From an uncultured Anaeroplasma sp. (GTDB lineage Bacteria > Bacillota_I > Bacilli_A > Acholeplasmatales > Anaeroplasmataceae): 34,462 bases of DNA. The DNA lies in contig CANQDJ010000011.1 in assembly GCA_947592005.1 (NCBI GenBank), positions 1-34,462 on the forward strand, in the 5' to 3' direction. Every line of letters starts with the position of its first letter. Position 1 is the first letter of the stretch. The notes under the pieces were generated by a model. That model saw only the letters and a list, made by a program, of their open reading frames with translations, did not search any database and was not told the origin of the DNA. This document shows, in pieces, positions 17,458 through 25,384 of this stretch. A program made the position numbers and the translations under genes.

Positions 17458-19452
17458 TTTTTCCTCTCCTTCGTCCATATAATCTCTCTTGATAATATCC
17501 AAAATCATTTCACGAACTTCGGAAATCGTCGTATTGGCTATTTGCGTAGCAGCACTATTATAATGTCCGCCTCCACCTAACTCTTCCATAATGATTTGAA
17601 CATTGACATTATCCAAACTTCTCGCCGATACTCCGACACTTCCATTAGATAAAATACCTATCGTAAAAGACGTATCTACTCCATCTATACCCAATAACTT
17701 ATCACTGATTTTCGCCAAAGTCGTCCGATCTTCCACTACCGTAGTATCTTCCAAACATACAATGGCAAAATGACGATCAAAGATTTCGGCACGCATAAGA
17801 GCACTCGCCAATTTTTGTTCGACAGACATCGGTTCCCGCAATAACTTACGAACATATACCATATCCGCACCCATAGATTTCAATGTAGAAGCCGCTTCAA
17901 ACGTTCTCGTTCCGGAACGGAAAGTAAAGTTATTCGTATCAACAATAATACCAGCCAACATCACAGACGCTTCCAACGGCGGTATTTCAATATTATCATT
18001 ATAGAACATAAACATCTCACTAACCAATTCCACACTGGAAGAGGCAGATGATTCTACATAATAGGACAACAAATCCTTATATCCGTCATCTCCCGCTCTA
18101 TGATGATCAATAACCGATACTCTTTGAATTTTTTGAATCAAATTCGGAAACATCGCCAACTTCGGAGATTGTGTATCCGTAATAATCAATAACGTAGTCG
18201 GTTTAATCAATTCCAACGCCTCATTATAACTAATAAAATAATTACTCAACGAAGTTTGAATCAATTCATCAAAAATCTTTTTAACCGTCAAATCCGCATA
18301 TTTGGCTTCAAACACCATTTTGGCATCTACATTGGAACTTAACACCAAATGTAACACTCCCAACATAGATCCAATGGCATCGCAATCCGCCAAATTATGG
18401 CACATAATCAAAACATTGCTACTGCCTTCCACCGCTTCTTTAATAGCCATAGTTTGCATACGGGCTTCCACAAGCGTATTCTTTTCCAACGTATTGGTAT
18501 TCCCACCGAAATATTGAATCTTTTCTCCCTGAATATTTACAACGACTTGGTCGCCACCTCTTTTTTCCGCCAACTCTATCGCATTTTGAGCCAAAGAACC
18601 CAATTCATCGGAATCCACATCATAACAAGCAATACCCATTGAAATACTGGCCTTTAATCGATTCTTCGAAGAAATTTCTCTAACTTTCGATAAAATCGAA
18701 AACTTATCTTCTACCATTTTCCCCAAAGACTCTCGATCCATAATCATAAACATTCTATCATTCGATAACGTTTGTAAATAACAATTATAACTTCCAACCC
18801 AATCGGAAATCTCACCAAGAATTTGACCTCTCAAATTCGCTTTTTCCTGCATATCGAATCTCTTTAAAGACTCTTCCAAATTATCCAATCCAATGATACC
18901 TATACCTGCGATTCTCGCATTATATCGACGAATCGTTTCTTCCCGTTTCGTTACATCGAAAAAATATAAAATATCATTTTGAGAATTATGTATAACGTCA
19001 TAAGAAGACGCATTAAAACTTAAAATCATTGTATTTTTATTTGCGATAACATCATTCACCAATTCTTTGGAAATAACATCTAAAGGAGAATCCACCAAAG
19101 AATGATTAAAAATCTTTTTTACATAATCATTTGCCCACTTCACTTCATAAGAATCATCATAAACCAAAATACCTACAGGCAAATTATTAAAAACTTCATC
19201 ACCGGCTTGATTGACATGATAAGATATATTCGTCCATAATTTTAATCTCGTTCGCATTGCGTCCATTTTTTCTTCCGTATTTCTATTAAAAAATAGAAAC
19301 AAAAATATCATAGCGATAATAATAGAAAGAATAGAAGAAACCAAAAATAATATAGTAAAAACATATTGTTTTTGATCCAAATAAAAATATGTTAAATATC
19401 CAAAACCCGCAAAACATACCCAAAAAAATATACTAAATAAAATTTTACGCAC
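17014..19452 (-). CDS. gdpP: GdpP c-di-AMP phosphodiesterase fused in frame to ribosomal protein L9
   Basis: An 812-residue fusion. Residues 1-665 are GdpP: two membrane helices (about 5-52), PAS-like domain (about 75-160), degenerate GGDEF with GGDQ near 296, DHH domain with [12 protein letters not shown] (about 353) and DHHRAGDD (about 446), and DHHA1 with [10 protein letters not shown] (about 624). GdpP cleaves c-di-AMP. Residues 666-812 are complete bL9. No stop separates them. I recall a CDD/PRK entry (PRK14538) for such a bifunctional protein, so the fusion itself is not unique. GTG 19452 is preferred: GGGGTGATCC matches the 16S tail at correct distance, whereas GTG 19461 overlaps that site. 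Confidence 0.93.
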   Translation of the reverse strand: MRKILFSIFFWVCFAGFGYLTYFYLDQKQYVFTILFLVSSILSIIIAMIFLFLFFNRNTEEKMDAMRTRLKLWTNISYHVNQAGDEVFNNLPVGILVYDDSYEVKWANDYVKKIFNHSLVDSPLDVISKELVNDVIANKNTMILSFNASSYDVIHNSQNDILYFFDVTKREETIRRYNARIAGIGIIGLDNLEESLKRFDMQEKANLRGQILGEISDWVGSYNCYLQTLSNDRMFMIMDRESLGKMVEDKFSILSKVREISSKNRLKASISMGIACYDVDSDELGSLAQNAIELAEKRGGDQVVVNIQGEKIQYFGGNTNTLEKNTLVEARMQTMAIKEAVEGSSNVLIMCHNLADCDAIGSMLGVLHLVLSSNVDAKMVFEAKYADLTVKKIFDELIQTSLSNYFISYNEALELIKPTTLLIITDTQSPKLAMFPNLIQKIQRVSVIDHHRAGDDGYKDLLSYYVESSASSSVELVSEMFMFYNDNIEIPPLEASVMLAGIIVDTNNFTFRSGTRTFEAASTLKSMGADMVYVRKLLREPMSVEQKLASALMRAEIFDRHFAIVCLEDTTVVEDRTTLAKISDKLLGIDGVDTSFTIGILSNGSVGVSARSLDNVNVQIIMEELGGGGHYNSAATQIANTTISEVREMILDIIKRDYMDEGEEKMKVILLSDVKGKGKKDEIIDVANGYGNYLITNKLAVMATMENLQELEKQKEEERIAEEHKRDVLNKLKSEIQGKFISIYIKVGADGKNFGHITTKLVCDEFEAQTGIHLDKRKVELPAEINSVGIFTASVRLDKDIVATFEINVIEK

Positions 19453-19473
19453 AAGGATCACCCCATTTATTGT

Positions 19474-19502
19474 ATTATACCAAATACGAACCCAATAATC
19501 AA
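19474..19502 (-). promoter_or_regulatory. gdpP-rplI-dnaB-prfA promoter
   Basis: TTGATT (19497-19502), 17 bases, TATAAT (19474-19479) on the minus strand, 22 bases before the chosen GTG. It separates this operon from the upstream ribosomal one. A palindrome GTTAAG-N6-CTTAAC (19515-19532) lies just upstream of the -35. Confidence 0.8.
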
Positions 19503-19557
19503 TAAATGAAAGCCGTTAAGTACAATCTTAACTATTCTTTTATTCTTGGATCTTTTC

Positions 19558-19590
19558 AAAAAAAAATCCTATTGATTTCTCAATAAGATT
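19558..19590 (-). terminator. rpsF-ssb-rpsR terminator
   Basis: Minus strand AATCTTATTGA/TCAATAGGATT (11 pairs with one G-U, loop GAAA) followed by eight or more T. It starts 11 bases after the rpsR stop. Confidence 0.85.
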
Positions 19591-19600
19591 CCCATTCCAC

Positions 19601-19861
19601 CTATTCCTTAACGAAAGGCAACAAAGCCATATGACGAGCACGTTTAATCGCAATAGCCAATTTTCTTTGATATTTTGCAGATGTACCTGTTGCACGACGA
19701 GGTAAAATTTTACCTCTGTCGGTAATAAATTTCTTTAATAAATCCACATCTTTAAAATCAATATGCTCGATATGATTTTGAGTAAAATAACATACCTTTT
19801 TACGACCACGACGTTGTTGAACATCACGATCCATATTTTTATTATTCCGATTTTGTTGCAT
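19601..19861 (-). CDS. rpsR: Ribosomal protein bS18
   Basis: An 86-residue small-subunit protein that binds S6 in the platform. Typical core: [20 protein letters not shown], then [20 protein letters not shown] and the basic C-terminus. ATG 19861 has GAAGGAGG upstream; the longer in-frame start includes that site and is rejected. It is the last gene of rpsF-ssb-rpsR. Confidence 0.97.
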   Translation of the reverse strand: MQQNRNNKNMDRDVQQRRGRKKVCYFTQNHIEHIDFKDVDLLKKFITDRGKILPRRATGTSAKYQRKLAIAIKRARHMALLPFVKE

Positions 19862-19881
19862 AAAATATTCCTCCTTCAAAT

Positions 19882-20361
19882 TTAGAATGGCAAATCATCA
19901 TCCGCCACATCAACTTCAAAAGTTTTTGGGGCTTCGGCAGGATTTTGTCCTGTCGGATTTGCGTTATACGTCGGATTATTATATCCGGCATACATGTTTT
20001 GTTGATACTGAGGCTGAGCATTCGGCTGTGGTTGAGCATTCGGATCTCTCGGTTGTAAATTCTCCACATTCTCCACCAAAACTTCCGTAACATATCTCGT
20101 TTGGCCATCTTGTGCTTGATATTGACGAGTTTGAATTCTACCTTCTACCGATAACAAATATCCCTTTTTAATATATCTAGAGATAAAATCCGCTTGATTA
20201 CGCCAAGCAACACAAGAAATAAAATCTGCTTGCCGATTACCGTTCGCATCTCTTGTATTTCTATCAACCGCCAAATTAAACAAAACATTCGGCAACCCGT
20301 TTTGCGTATATCTCAGCTCAGGATCCTTTGTGATTCTTCCAATTAATAATACCTTATTCAT
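19882..20361 (-). CDS. ssb: Single-stranded DNA-binding protein
   Basis: A 159-residue SSB that protects single-stranded DNA and recruits repair and replication proteins. It has an N-terminal OB fold ([20 protein letters not shown], then AVDRNTRD and [13 protein letters not shown]), a Gln/Asn/Pro-rich linker from about 112, and the acidic partner-binding tip DDDLPF. It lies between S6 and S18 genes as in most Bacilli, with GAGGTG before the ATG. Confidence 0.97.
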   Translation of the reverse strand: MNKVLLIGRITKDPELRYTQNGLPNVLFNLAVDRNTRDANGNRQADFISCVAWRNQADFISRYIKKGYLLSVEGRIQTRQYQAQDGQTRYVTEVLVENVENLQPRDPNAQPQPNAQPQYQQNMYAGYNNPTYNANPTGQNPAEAPKTFEVDVADDDLPF

Positions 20362-20377
20362 TTTGGTTCACCTCAAA

Positions 20378-20665
20378 TTATTCCCCGTCAACTACAACAA
20401 TATGACGTATTATTTTTTCGCTATATCCCGCAATACGATTAAATTCGGAAATCGCTTTTGGAGTTGCTTCTACCATTAACCAAACATAATATCCCTTACG
20501 AAGATGTTGAATTTCGTAAGCCAACTCTCTTAAACCCCATTCCTTAGTTTCTAAAACTTTAGAATCATTAGAAGTAAAAATCGCTTCAACAGAAGCAATT
20601 TCTGCCTTAATTGCCTCTTGATCTAAATCAGAACGAAGAATGTACATCACTTCATACTTTTTCAT
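20378..20665 (-). CDS. rpsF: Ribosomal protein bS6
   Basis: A 95-residue S6, first gene of the rpsF-ssb-rpsR operon. The recognisable core is KKYEVMYILRSDLDQEAIKA, then ETKEWGLRELAYEIQHLRKG and YYVWLMVEA. GGAGG lies eight bases before the ATG. The leader has a strong inverted repeat that could relate to S6:S18 autoregulation. Confidence 0.97.
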   Translation of the reverse strand: MKKYEVMYILRSDLDQEAIKAEIASVEAIFTSNDSKVLETKEWGLRELAYEIQHLRKGYYVWLMVEATPKAISEFNRIAGYSEKIIRHIVVVDGE

Positions 20666-20703
20666 ATAATAACCTCCTTTTGGACTTTTGGCCTAGTATA
20701 GTT

Positions 20704-20767
20704 AAACTAAGCAAGGACATTTTCTCAAATGCTTAGTTATTATAGCACATCTAAAAATAGAAATCAA
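20704..20767 (-). promoter_or_regulatory. rpsF promoter and inverted repeat
   Basis: TTGATT (20762-20767), 17 bases, TATAAT (20739-20744) preceded by TGC, a strong extended promoter. Immediately after it, AACTAAGCA (20730-20738) and TGCTTAGTT (near 20704-20713) form a nine-base inverted repeat with a 16-base loop. The predicted start (about 20732) falls in the first arm, so it may act as an operator rather than a full RNA stem. Confidence 0.7.
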
Positions 20768-20825
20768 TAAACAAAATAAATTGAATTTCCTATTCTATAC
20801 TTCATTTCCCTTTATTTTTAAACTC

Positions 20826-20862
20826 AAAAAATAAAAAGCGGCATTTTTAAGCCACTTTTTAC
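20826..20862 (-). terminator. Terminator of candidate ncRNA
   Basis: Minus strand AAAAAGTGGC/GCCGCTTTTT (ten pairs with one G-U, eight-base loop) followed by ATTTTTT. Confidence 0.8.
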
Positions 20863-20990
20863 GGTATTCCACCAAAGACACATCATTTTGAGACCAATTG
20901 AACGATTTTTTTACCATAATAAAAATTTAATGGACAAATAGAAGGGGAATTCGGTGGAATACCTAATTATCCCGTTATTCATTCCCCTAC
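20826..20990 (-). ncRNA. Candidate structured non-coding RNA upstream of rpsF
   Basis: The 434-base gap between the surface operon and rpsF holds a complete minus-strand transcription unit: promoter at 20997-21025, predicted start near 20990, and terminator at 20826-20862. The transcript would be about 160 bases. It contains GGTATTCCACC (20953-20963) and its perfect 11-base complement (20863-20873), and also GGGGAAT (20981-20987) complementary to ATTCCCC (20944-20950). The second pairing encloses one arm of the first, so both together give a pseudoknot, or they are alternative states. The only ORFs (23 and 40 codons) lack proper ribosome binding sites, and the longer runs through the terminator. 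I do not recognise 6S, SRP, tmRNA, RNase P or a T-box. Confidence 0.5.
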
Positions 20991-20996
20991 GCTCAT

Positions 20997-21025
20997 ATTA
21001 TAAAATACTTGATTCCATATATCAA
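20997..21025 (-). promoter_or_regulatory. Promoter of candidate ncRNA
   Basis: TTGATA (21020-21025), 17 bases, TATAAT (20997-21002). No coding sequence follows before the next terminator. Confidence 0.75.
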
Positions 21026-21060
21026 TACTTATATCCTCAAAAACATATAAATTCCTTTAT

Positions 21061-21092
21061 AAAAAAAAGGAATTACCCATTTGGATAATTCC
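21061..21092 (-). terminator. Surface operon terminator
   Basis: Minus strand GGAATTATCC/GGGTAATTCC with loop AAAT and eight T, starting eight bases after the stop at 21100. Confidence 0.9.
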
Positions 21093-21099
21093 CTTGTTT

Positions 21100-23142
21100 C
21101 TAACTTTCACAATTCTTATTTCTTGCCTCACCACTAGCACCACTACCACTTGGAGTTAAAGTAATAGTCGTGCTGGAAGAATCAACAAAATATAAAACAC
21201 CATCAGTTGCATTTCTACGGAAATATAAGATAACCGGTGACCCTGTTTCTCCACTTACTACAAATATCACATCACTCTTATCCGTAAAATCTGAATATCC
21301 ACTACCTGTTCGATAAACAAAATCTACACCTTCTATTTGTCCTGTATATTCAGGAGTCGGACCAACACCTTCTTGATTTCCATTGATACCGATATCCATA
21401 TACAAGAAATATGCTCCTTTTTTATCACCTTTATATAAACAAAATTCCGCATTATTTTCAAGATCTTCTTCCGTTACCTCATATTCAAAATACATTAATA
21501 GATATTCGGGAAGATTATTAGAATAATTATTAATTTCGCTTATTTCTTCTGCGGATAAGTCCTGCCCGGCAAAAGGATTTTCTTTCGTTCCGCTATTGCG
21601 ATAAATTTTAATCAACTTAAAACTTTCACCATCTGAACCGGAATACATTACAAAACGAAGTTTTCCTTTATTTTTCGGTTTAAACCAAATGGCGTTATTT
21701 GGCAAACAAATTCCTCTAGTGTCGTATAAAGGAACATCTTCTCCATACAATTCACCAAAATAATTGATTTGTCCTTGATAAGACCAAGCGTCATTTTGAT
21801 CACTTGATGTTACATTTGTTCCAGCATACCTTTGACTTAACCGAATGGTAAAATAATCAACTTTTATATTACTATCGGGAATCAATTCTTTAATATTTTG
21901 TGGTAAACTTTCAAAAGTTTCCGAATCCATAGCGGTAATATTTGTTTTGGCATAATCTCCATTCCCACCATGAACTATAAAAAATTGGCGTGGCGTCTCC
22001 TTCGCTTCGGATGGCGTTTTACCCTCCACATTTACATAAGGGGCATTCATATCCGATGGTTCAATCAGCGGATCACTAAATATAATATCACTTTTGTTAA
22101 TCTTATTTTGATTTCCTATATAATATCCGATATTTTGGGAAGATACAACTTCCTTAGCCGTCGGACCAGTGTAATTTTCTTCGGTAATTGTCGAAGGAAC
22201 GACGGTAAGAGGCATTTTATTTTGTGTATCTAGTGCCGGATAAGTATTATTTGTAGTAATAGTCGGTAAATAAGGAGATTCTCCCTTATTCGCCAATATC
22301 AAATTTAACCGATCCAATAATAAATCAACATCAAAGTTACCACCATAGGCCAAATCCTGTCCCGGTCCTCCGGATCCCGGTTTATCCGCCCATTCAATAC
22401 TATTTCCATCATAATCTCCTACCAATGCATAATTACTTATATTATCAAAGGCACTTAATTTAGAAATAGATGTTGTTGGATTCATATTAAACCAAGAATA
22501 ATGAATACCTATATTCCTTATCGTTCCATTACTAGCGATATATCCGGCTGCCATTCCTATCAATGTATTTTCGGTTATAGTTTCCACTTCGAAATTATCC
22601 AAATAGAAATTACTTGCTGACATTACAGTAGAACTTGCTATACCGCTAAACGCTTCATTGTAATTCCCTATTATTCCGAAAAATCCAATAATAGAGGCAT
22701 TCTCTATCTGTGTGATTCCGGAAGGGTGGGCTTTTAAATTCGTCATATTATTGGTGGTTACCAAATTGGTTATCGTTTTGGAATTTCCGTCTAATGTTCC
22801 TACAAACGGATTTTCTTCCGTCCCTATTGGTGGAAGGGCCAATCCGTCCATATCAATATCTTGAACAATTTCAAAATGATATTGTTTTTCTAATTCTCCG
22901 TCTACCTTTTTATTAAATTGCCCCAAATACTGTAACCAAGCCAAATTATATAAATGTCTTGGAGTAGCAATTTGATAAGGATCTTCTTCCGATCCATCAC
23001 CGGCAGCAAAATAAGCGGCGGCAGAATACCCAGAAACCGTCGGTCTGTTAAATTCCGTATTGACAAACCAAGCATAAGATACAACAATGACCGTGCTTAA
23101 AACAAAGAAAACACTGACAAATAAAAATATCAATCGTTTCAT
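21100..23142 (-). CDS. Large secreted or surface protein with GLUG-like region
   Basis: A 680-residue extracytoplasmic protein. One N-terminal hydrophobic segment (about 4-26) ends in VSYAWF. Then GDGSEEDPYQIATPRHLYNL (about 48-67), DIDMDGLALPPIG and NPFVGTLDGNSKTITNL form a pattern typical of GLUG-type and parallel beta repeats of adhesins. The middle is rich in Asn, Thr and Tyr; the end is a Ser/Gly stretch without LPXTG or a C-terminal anchor, so it is either held by the N-terminal helix or released. The ATG overlaps the upstream stop as TAATG. A c-di-GMP riboswitch precedes the operon, suggesting an adhesion or matrix role. No specific family can be assigned. Confidence 0.75.
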   Translation of the reverse strand: MKRLIFLFVSVFFVLSTVIVVSYAWFVNTEFNRPTVSGYSAAAYFAAGDGSEEDPYQIATPRHLYNLAWLQYLGQFNKKVDGELEKQYHFEIVQDIDMDGLALPPIGTEENPFVGTLDGNSKTITNLVTTNNMTNLKAHPSGITQIENASIIGFFGIIGNYNEAFSGIASSTVMSASNFYLDNFEVETITENTLIGMAAGYIASNGTIRNIGIHYSWFNMNPTTSISKLSAFDNISNYALVGDYDGNSIEWADKPGSGGPGQDLAYGGNFDVDLLLDRLNLILANKGESPYLPTITTNNTYPALDTQNKMPLTVVPSTITEENYTGPTAKEVVSSQNIGYYIGNQNKINKSDIIFSDPLIEPSDMNAPYVNVEGKTPSEAKETPRQFFIVHGGNGDYAKTNITAMDSETFESLPQNIKELIPDSNIKVDYFTIRLSQRYAGTNVTSSDQNDAWSYQGQINYFGELYGEDVPLYDTRGICLPNNAIWFKPKNKGKLRFVMYSGSDGESFKLIKIYRNSGTKENPFAGQDLSAEEISEINNYSNNLPEYLLMYFEYEVTEEDLENNAEFCLYKGDKKGAYFLYMDIGINGNQEGVGPTPEYTGQIEGVDFVYRTGSGYSDFTDKSDVIFVVSGETGSPVILYFRRNATDGVLYFVDSSSTTITLTPSGSGASGEARNKNCES

Positions 23143-23891
23143 TATGCACTTGCCCCCTTAATAGAAAAATAGAAATCGCAAACATCATAACTAACGTCTT
23201 CTGCATGCGGATTCGTCGGATCCGTATCCGGATTTAAAGCCGCATCATTACCCAAGTTAATAGAATAAATATACTCAATAGATTCCGGAAAATAATCCAT
23301 TACTATATAAACCGTATCTACCATAGTAGCCTCAGATAACGTTATATTTTTTTGCAATTCTCTCGTATCTAAATCAACAAAAGACTTTCTGTCTTCTTCT
23401 GAAAAAGTCGTAGTAATAGTATCTCCATCTACAGAAACGCTCGGAATATAAAAACTAATGACACTACTTAAAGAATTCCCTTCTTTTTTTAAAATCCATT
23501 CGTCGCCATCTTTCGCTTCCGCACCCAAATATCTTGTGGCAGATGTCGTCGCCTCAACCTTTACTCTCGCTTCTTTCTTCAAATGAATTGCGATTAACCG
23601 TTGCGGATAAAATCCTTCACTGTCCAATTCATTGACTATATTATAAGAACCCATCTCTATTTCAGAAGTAATCTTTGTATTAAAAACCAAATTCCCACTT
23701 TCATCTTTTTGATTGGATTTAAAATACTCCACTGAATCAATCAATTCCTCGTTTTTTACAATATGCCCAACTATTCCGTTCGCTTCGGCTTCTTTATTCG
23801 TAACATACCAAGCAAGGCATACAAAAACCAACAAAACCGCTGTCAGCATCATAGAAAGGATAGAAGAATAAAAATAATACTTTTGCTTCAT
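23142..23891 (-). CDS. Secreted or surface protein, partner of the large surface protein
   Basis: A 249-residue protein with one N-terminal hydrophobic segment (about 8-28) ending in CLAWYVTNKEA, similar to the SYAWF junction of its downstream partner and reminiscent of camelysin/TasA-like export regions. The remainder is predicted extracytoplasmic, beta-rich and acidic, ending in DVCDFYFSIKGASA. ATG 23891 has AGGTG just upstream; GTG 23897 overlaps this site. It is the first gene after a c-di-GMP-I riboswitch. The function is unknown; a fibre or adhesin subunit is my inference. Confidence 0.7.
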   Translation of the reverse strand: MKQKYYFYSSILSMMLTAVLLVFVCLAWYVTNKEAEANGIVGHIVKNEELIDSVEYFKSNQKDESGNLVFNTKITSEIEMGSYNIVNELDSEGFYPQRLIAIHLKKEARVKVEATTSATRYLGAEAKDGDEWILKKEGNSLSSVISFYIPSVSVDGDTITTTFSEEDRKSFVDLDTRELQKNITLSEATMVDTVYIVMDYFPESIEYIYSINLGNDAALNPDTDPTNPHAEDVSYDVCDFYFSIKGASA

Positions 23892-23948
23892 AAACACCTA
23901 TGGCAAAAAAAGTCCAACTTTTTAATGCCTTGCCCTCCTTTCAAAAAA

Positions 23949-24024
23949 CTTCAGCAACTGGCTATCCAAGTAGGACCCTATAGTTTTGCGTCACTAGATT
24001 ACTCTAGTTTTGCCTTTGTAATCG
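23949..24024 (-). promoter_or_regulatory. c-di-GMP-I (GEMM-I) riboswitch
   Basis: On the minus strand the diagnostic elements occur in order: GGCAAA (about 24014), hairpin ACTAGA-GTAA-TCTAGT with a GNRA tetraloop, GACGCAAAACTATAGGGTCC, and GGATAGCCAGTTGC. This matches the GEMM-I aptamer. The base before CAAA, equivalent to G20 that contacts the ligand, is G, which fits c-di-GMP rather than the cGAMP variant. It lies 57 bases upstream of the surface operon ATG. The expression platform is unclear: AAGGAGGG and a weak AAAAAGT/ACTTTTT stem lie in between. Confidence 0.9.
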
Positions 24025-24043
24025 CTTTTTATATCTATTTATA

Positions 24044-24072
24044 TATATACCACAAAATAAAATATTTTTCAA
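24044..24072 (-). promoter_or_regulatory. Promoter of riboswitch-controlled surface operon
   Basis: TTGAAA (24067-24072), 17 bases, TATATA (24044-24049), expected start near 24037, just before the aptamer. Confidence 0.75.
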
Positions 24073-24098
24073 GAACTATATTTTTTCCAATTTACTAT

Positions 24099-25358
24099 TC
24101 AAATAAAAAACTGTTTTAACTGTTCAGATTCACAAAGTGTTTCATATTCTTCCTTCATTTGTTGATAACTTTGTAATACCATTCTTTCCTTTTCTTTGGC
24201 TAAAGCCATAATCTCTTCAATATGATCCACAAAATGATTTACAATTCTTGAATCCAATTTATTATCTCTGGCATCTTTACATAAAATATCGATAATCTGA
24301 TCTTCCGAAAACGAATCCTTATAACTTCTCTTACAATACAACGCACTTGCCACATCTGCTACAGCGATAATCTTATCTCCGATAGAAAGATCGATCGCTT
24401 TCAATCCTCTCGGATATCCGCTTCCGTCCAATCTCTCATGATGATTTGACGCAATATCGACAATCTTATAAGAAAAACTACCTTCCAATATCTCTTTGGT
24501 ATATACCACATGATTCTTCATTTCTTTTAAATCCGCTCCCTCTAATTTTCCCGGATAACATAAAATAGAAACAGGAACTCGAATCTTTCCTATATCATGA
24601 ACCAAAGCCGCCAAATAAATACATTGAATTTGACTCTCACTCAACCGAGAAAGTTTCGCCAATTCTTTGGCAATAACCGCCGTAGTTATCGTATGAGCCA
24701 ACGTTTCATGATTATGAAATTCAAAAGCGAAATTGGTCATATCGATATAACTCAATAACTCTTCATCACTATATTCTCCGCTTTGTACAAACGCACTCGT
24801 TTCATGAACAAATAAAGAATTCTTCTGATTTAACTTCTCTATAATATCTTCTTCATCTTTCAACAACCGTATCACTTTTTTAATTTGATCCGGGTGAAAT
24901 CTTCCCGAATTATCGTTTTTTAATAATTCTTCTATCTCTTCTAAAGTATATTCCTGATAAATATATAATACCACCTGATTAATCAAAGTAATCAACAATC
25001 CGCAATAATATTCTTCATTTTCAATATCCGGCATATATTTCGCATTATAAAACAATAACGGCTTTGCCGAATCTTTCAATGGTGAACAATATTTTAAAAA
25101 AGTATATCCCGAAGCGGCAACGGAAGCATAATCATCTTTAGCGATAATCCCATCTTGATAAAAACACCCAATATCTTTTAAAACACACAACAAAACCAAT
25201 TTAACCGCTACTTGTTGATTCAAATTATACTTTTGGGCAAATCGTTTCATAATAAACCCTGCCCGTAATCCATTATCTATATATTCTCTATTGATTTCAT
25301 TCAATACTTTTCTCAAATATTTTAAAATCGTACTTCCGTTATAATAATATGATTCCAT
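24099..25358 (-). CDS. HD-GYP domain protein, probable c-di-GMP phosphodiesterase
   Basis: A 419-residue soluble protein. The C-terminal half is a complete HD-GYP domain: conserved His in NHETLAHT, HDIGK (about 251), NHHERLDGSGYPRGL (GYP near 313) and DKIIAVADVASAL. Such domains hydrolyse c-di-GMP. The N-terminal half looks like a second, degenerate HD domain, with KDIG (about 61) where HDIG is expected. No membrane segment or receiver domain is visible. GGGGAGAGAG precedes the ATG. It follows cardiolipin synthase by 26 bases and lies just upstream, on the same strand, of the c-di-GMP riboswitch operon. Confidence 0.9.
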   Translation of the reverse strand: MESYYYNGSTILKYLRKVLNEINREYIDNGLRAGFIMKRFAQKYNLNQQVAVKLVLLCVLKDIGCFYQDGIIAKDDYASVAASGYTFLKYCSPLKDSAKPLLFYNAKYMPDIENEEYYCGLLITLINQVVLYIYQEYTLEEIEELLKNDNSGRFHPDQIKKVIRLLKDEEDIIEKLNQKNSLFVHETSAFVQSGEYSDEELLSYIDMTNFAFEFHNHETLAHTITTAVIAKELAKLSRLSESQIQCIYLAALVHDIGKIRVPVSILCYPGKLEGADLKEMKNHVVYTKEILEGSFSYKIVDIASNHHERLDGSGYPRGLKAIDLSIGDKIIAVADVASALYCKRSYKDSFSEDQIIDILCKDARDNKLDSRIVNHFVDHIEEIMALAKEKERMVLQSYQQMKEEYETLCESEQLKQFFI

Positions 25359-25384
25359 TAACTCTCTCCCCTATTCTTCCATAA

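Noticed and set aside
20690-20700. TATACTAGG shared by the rpsF leader and both terminal leaders
   Set aside because: A nine-base match in AT-rich promoters is close to chance and its position relative to the starts differs.
20853-20880. GGTGGAATACCG resembling the T-box sequence GGTGGNACCGCG
   Set aside because: Two extra bases disrupt the motif, there is no room for a stem I with specifier loop, and no aminoacyl-tRNA synthetase or amino acid gene follows.
20795-20917. 40-codon minus-strand ORF starting MVKKSFNW
   Set aside because: No ribosome binding site, an in-frame stop just upstream, and it runs through a strong terminator.
20863-20963. MITE with 11 bp terminal inverted repeats
   Set aside because: No flanking target duplication is seen and the interval is explained better by a transcript with promoter and terminator.
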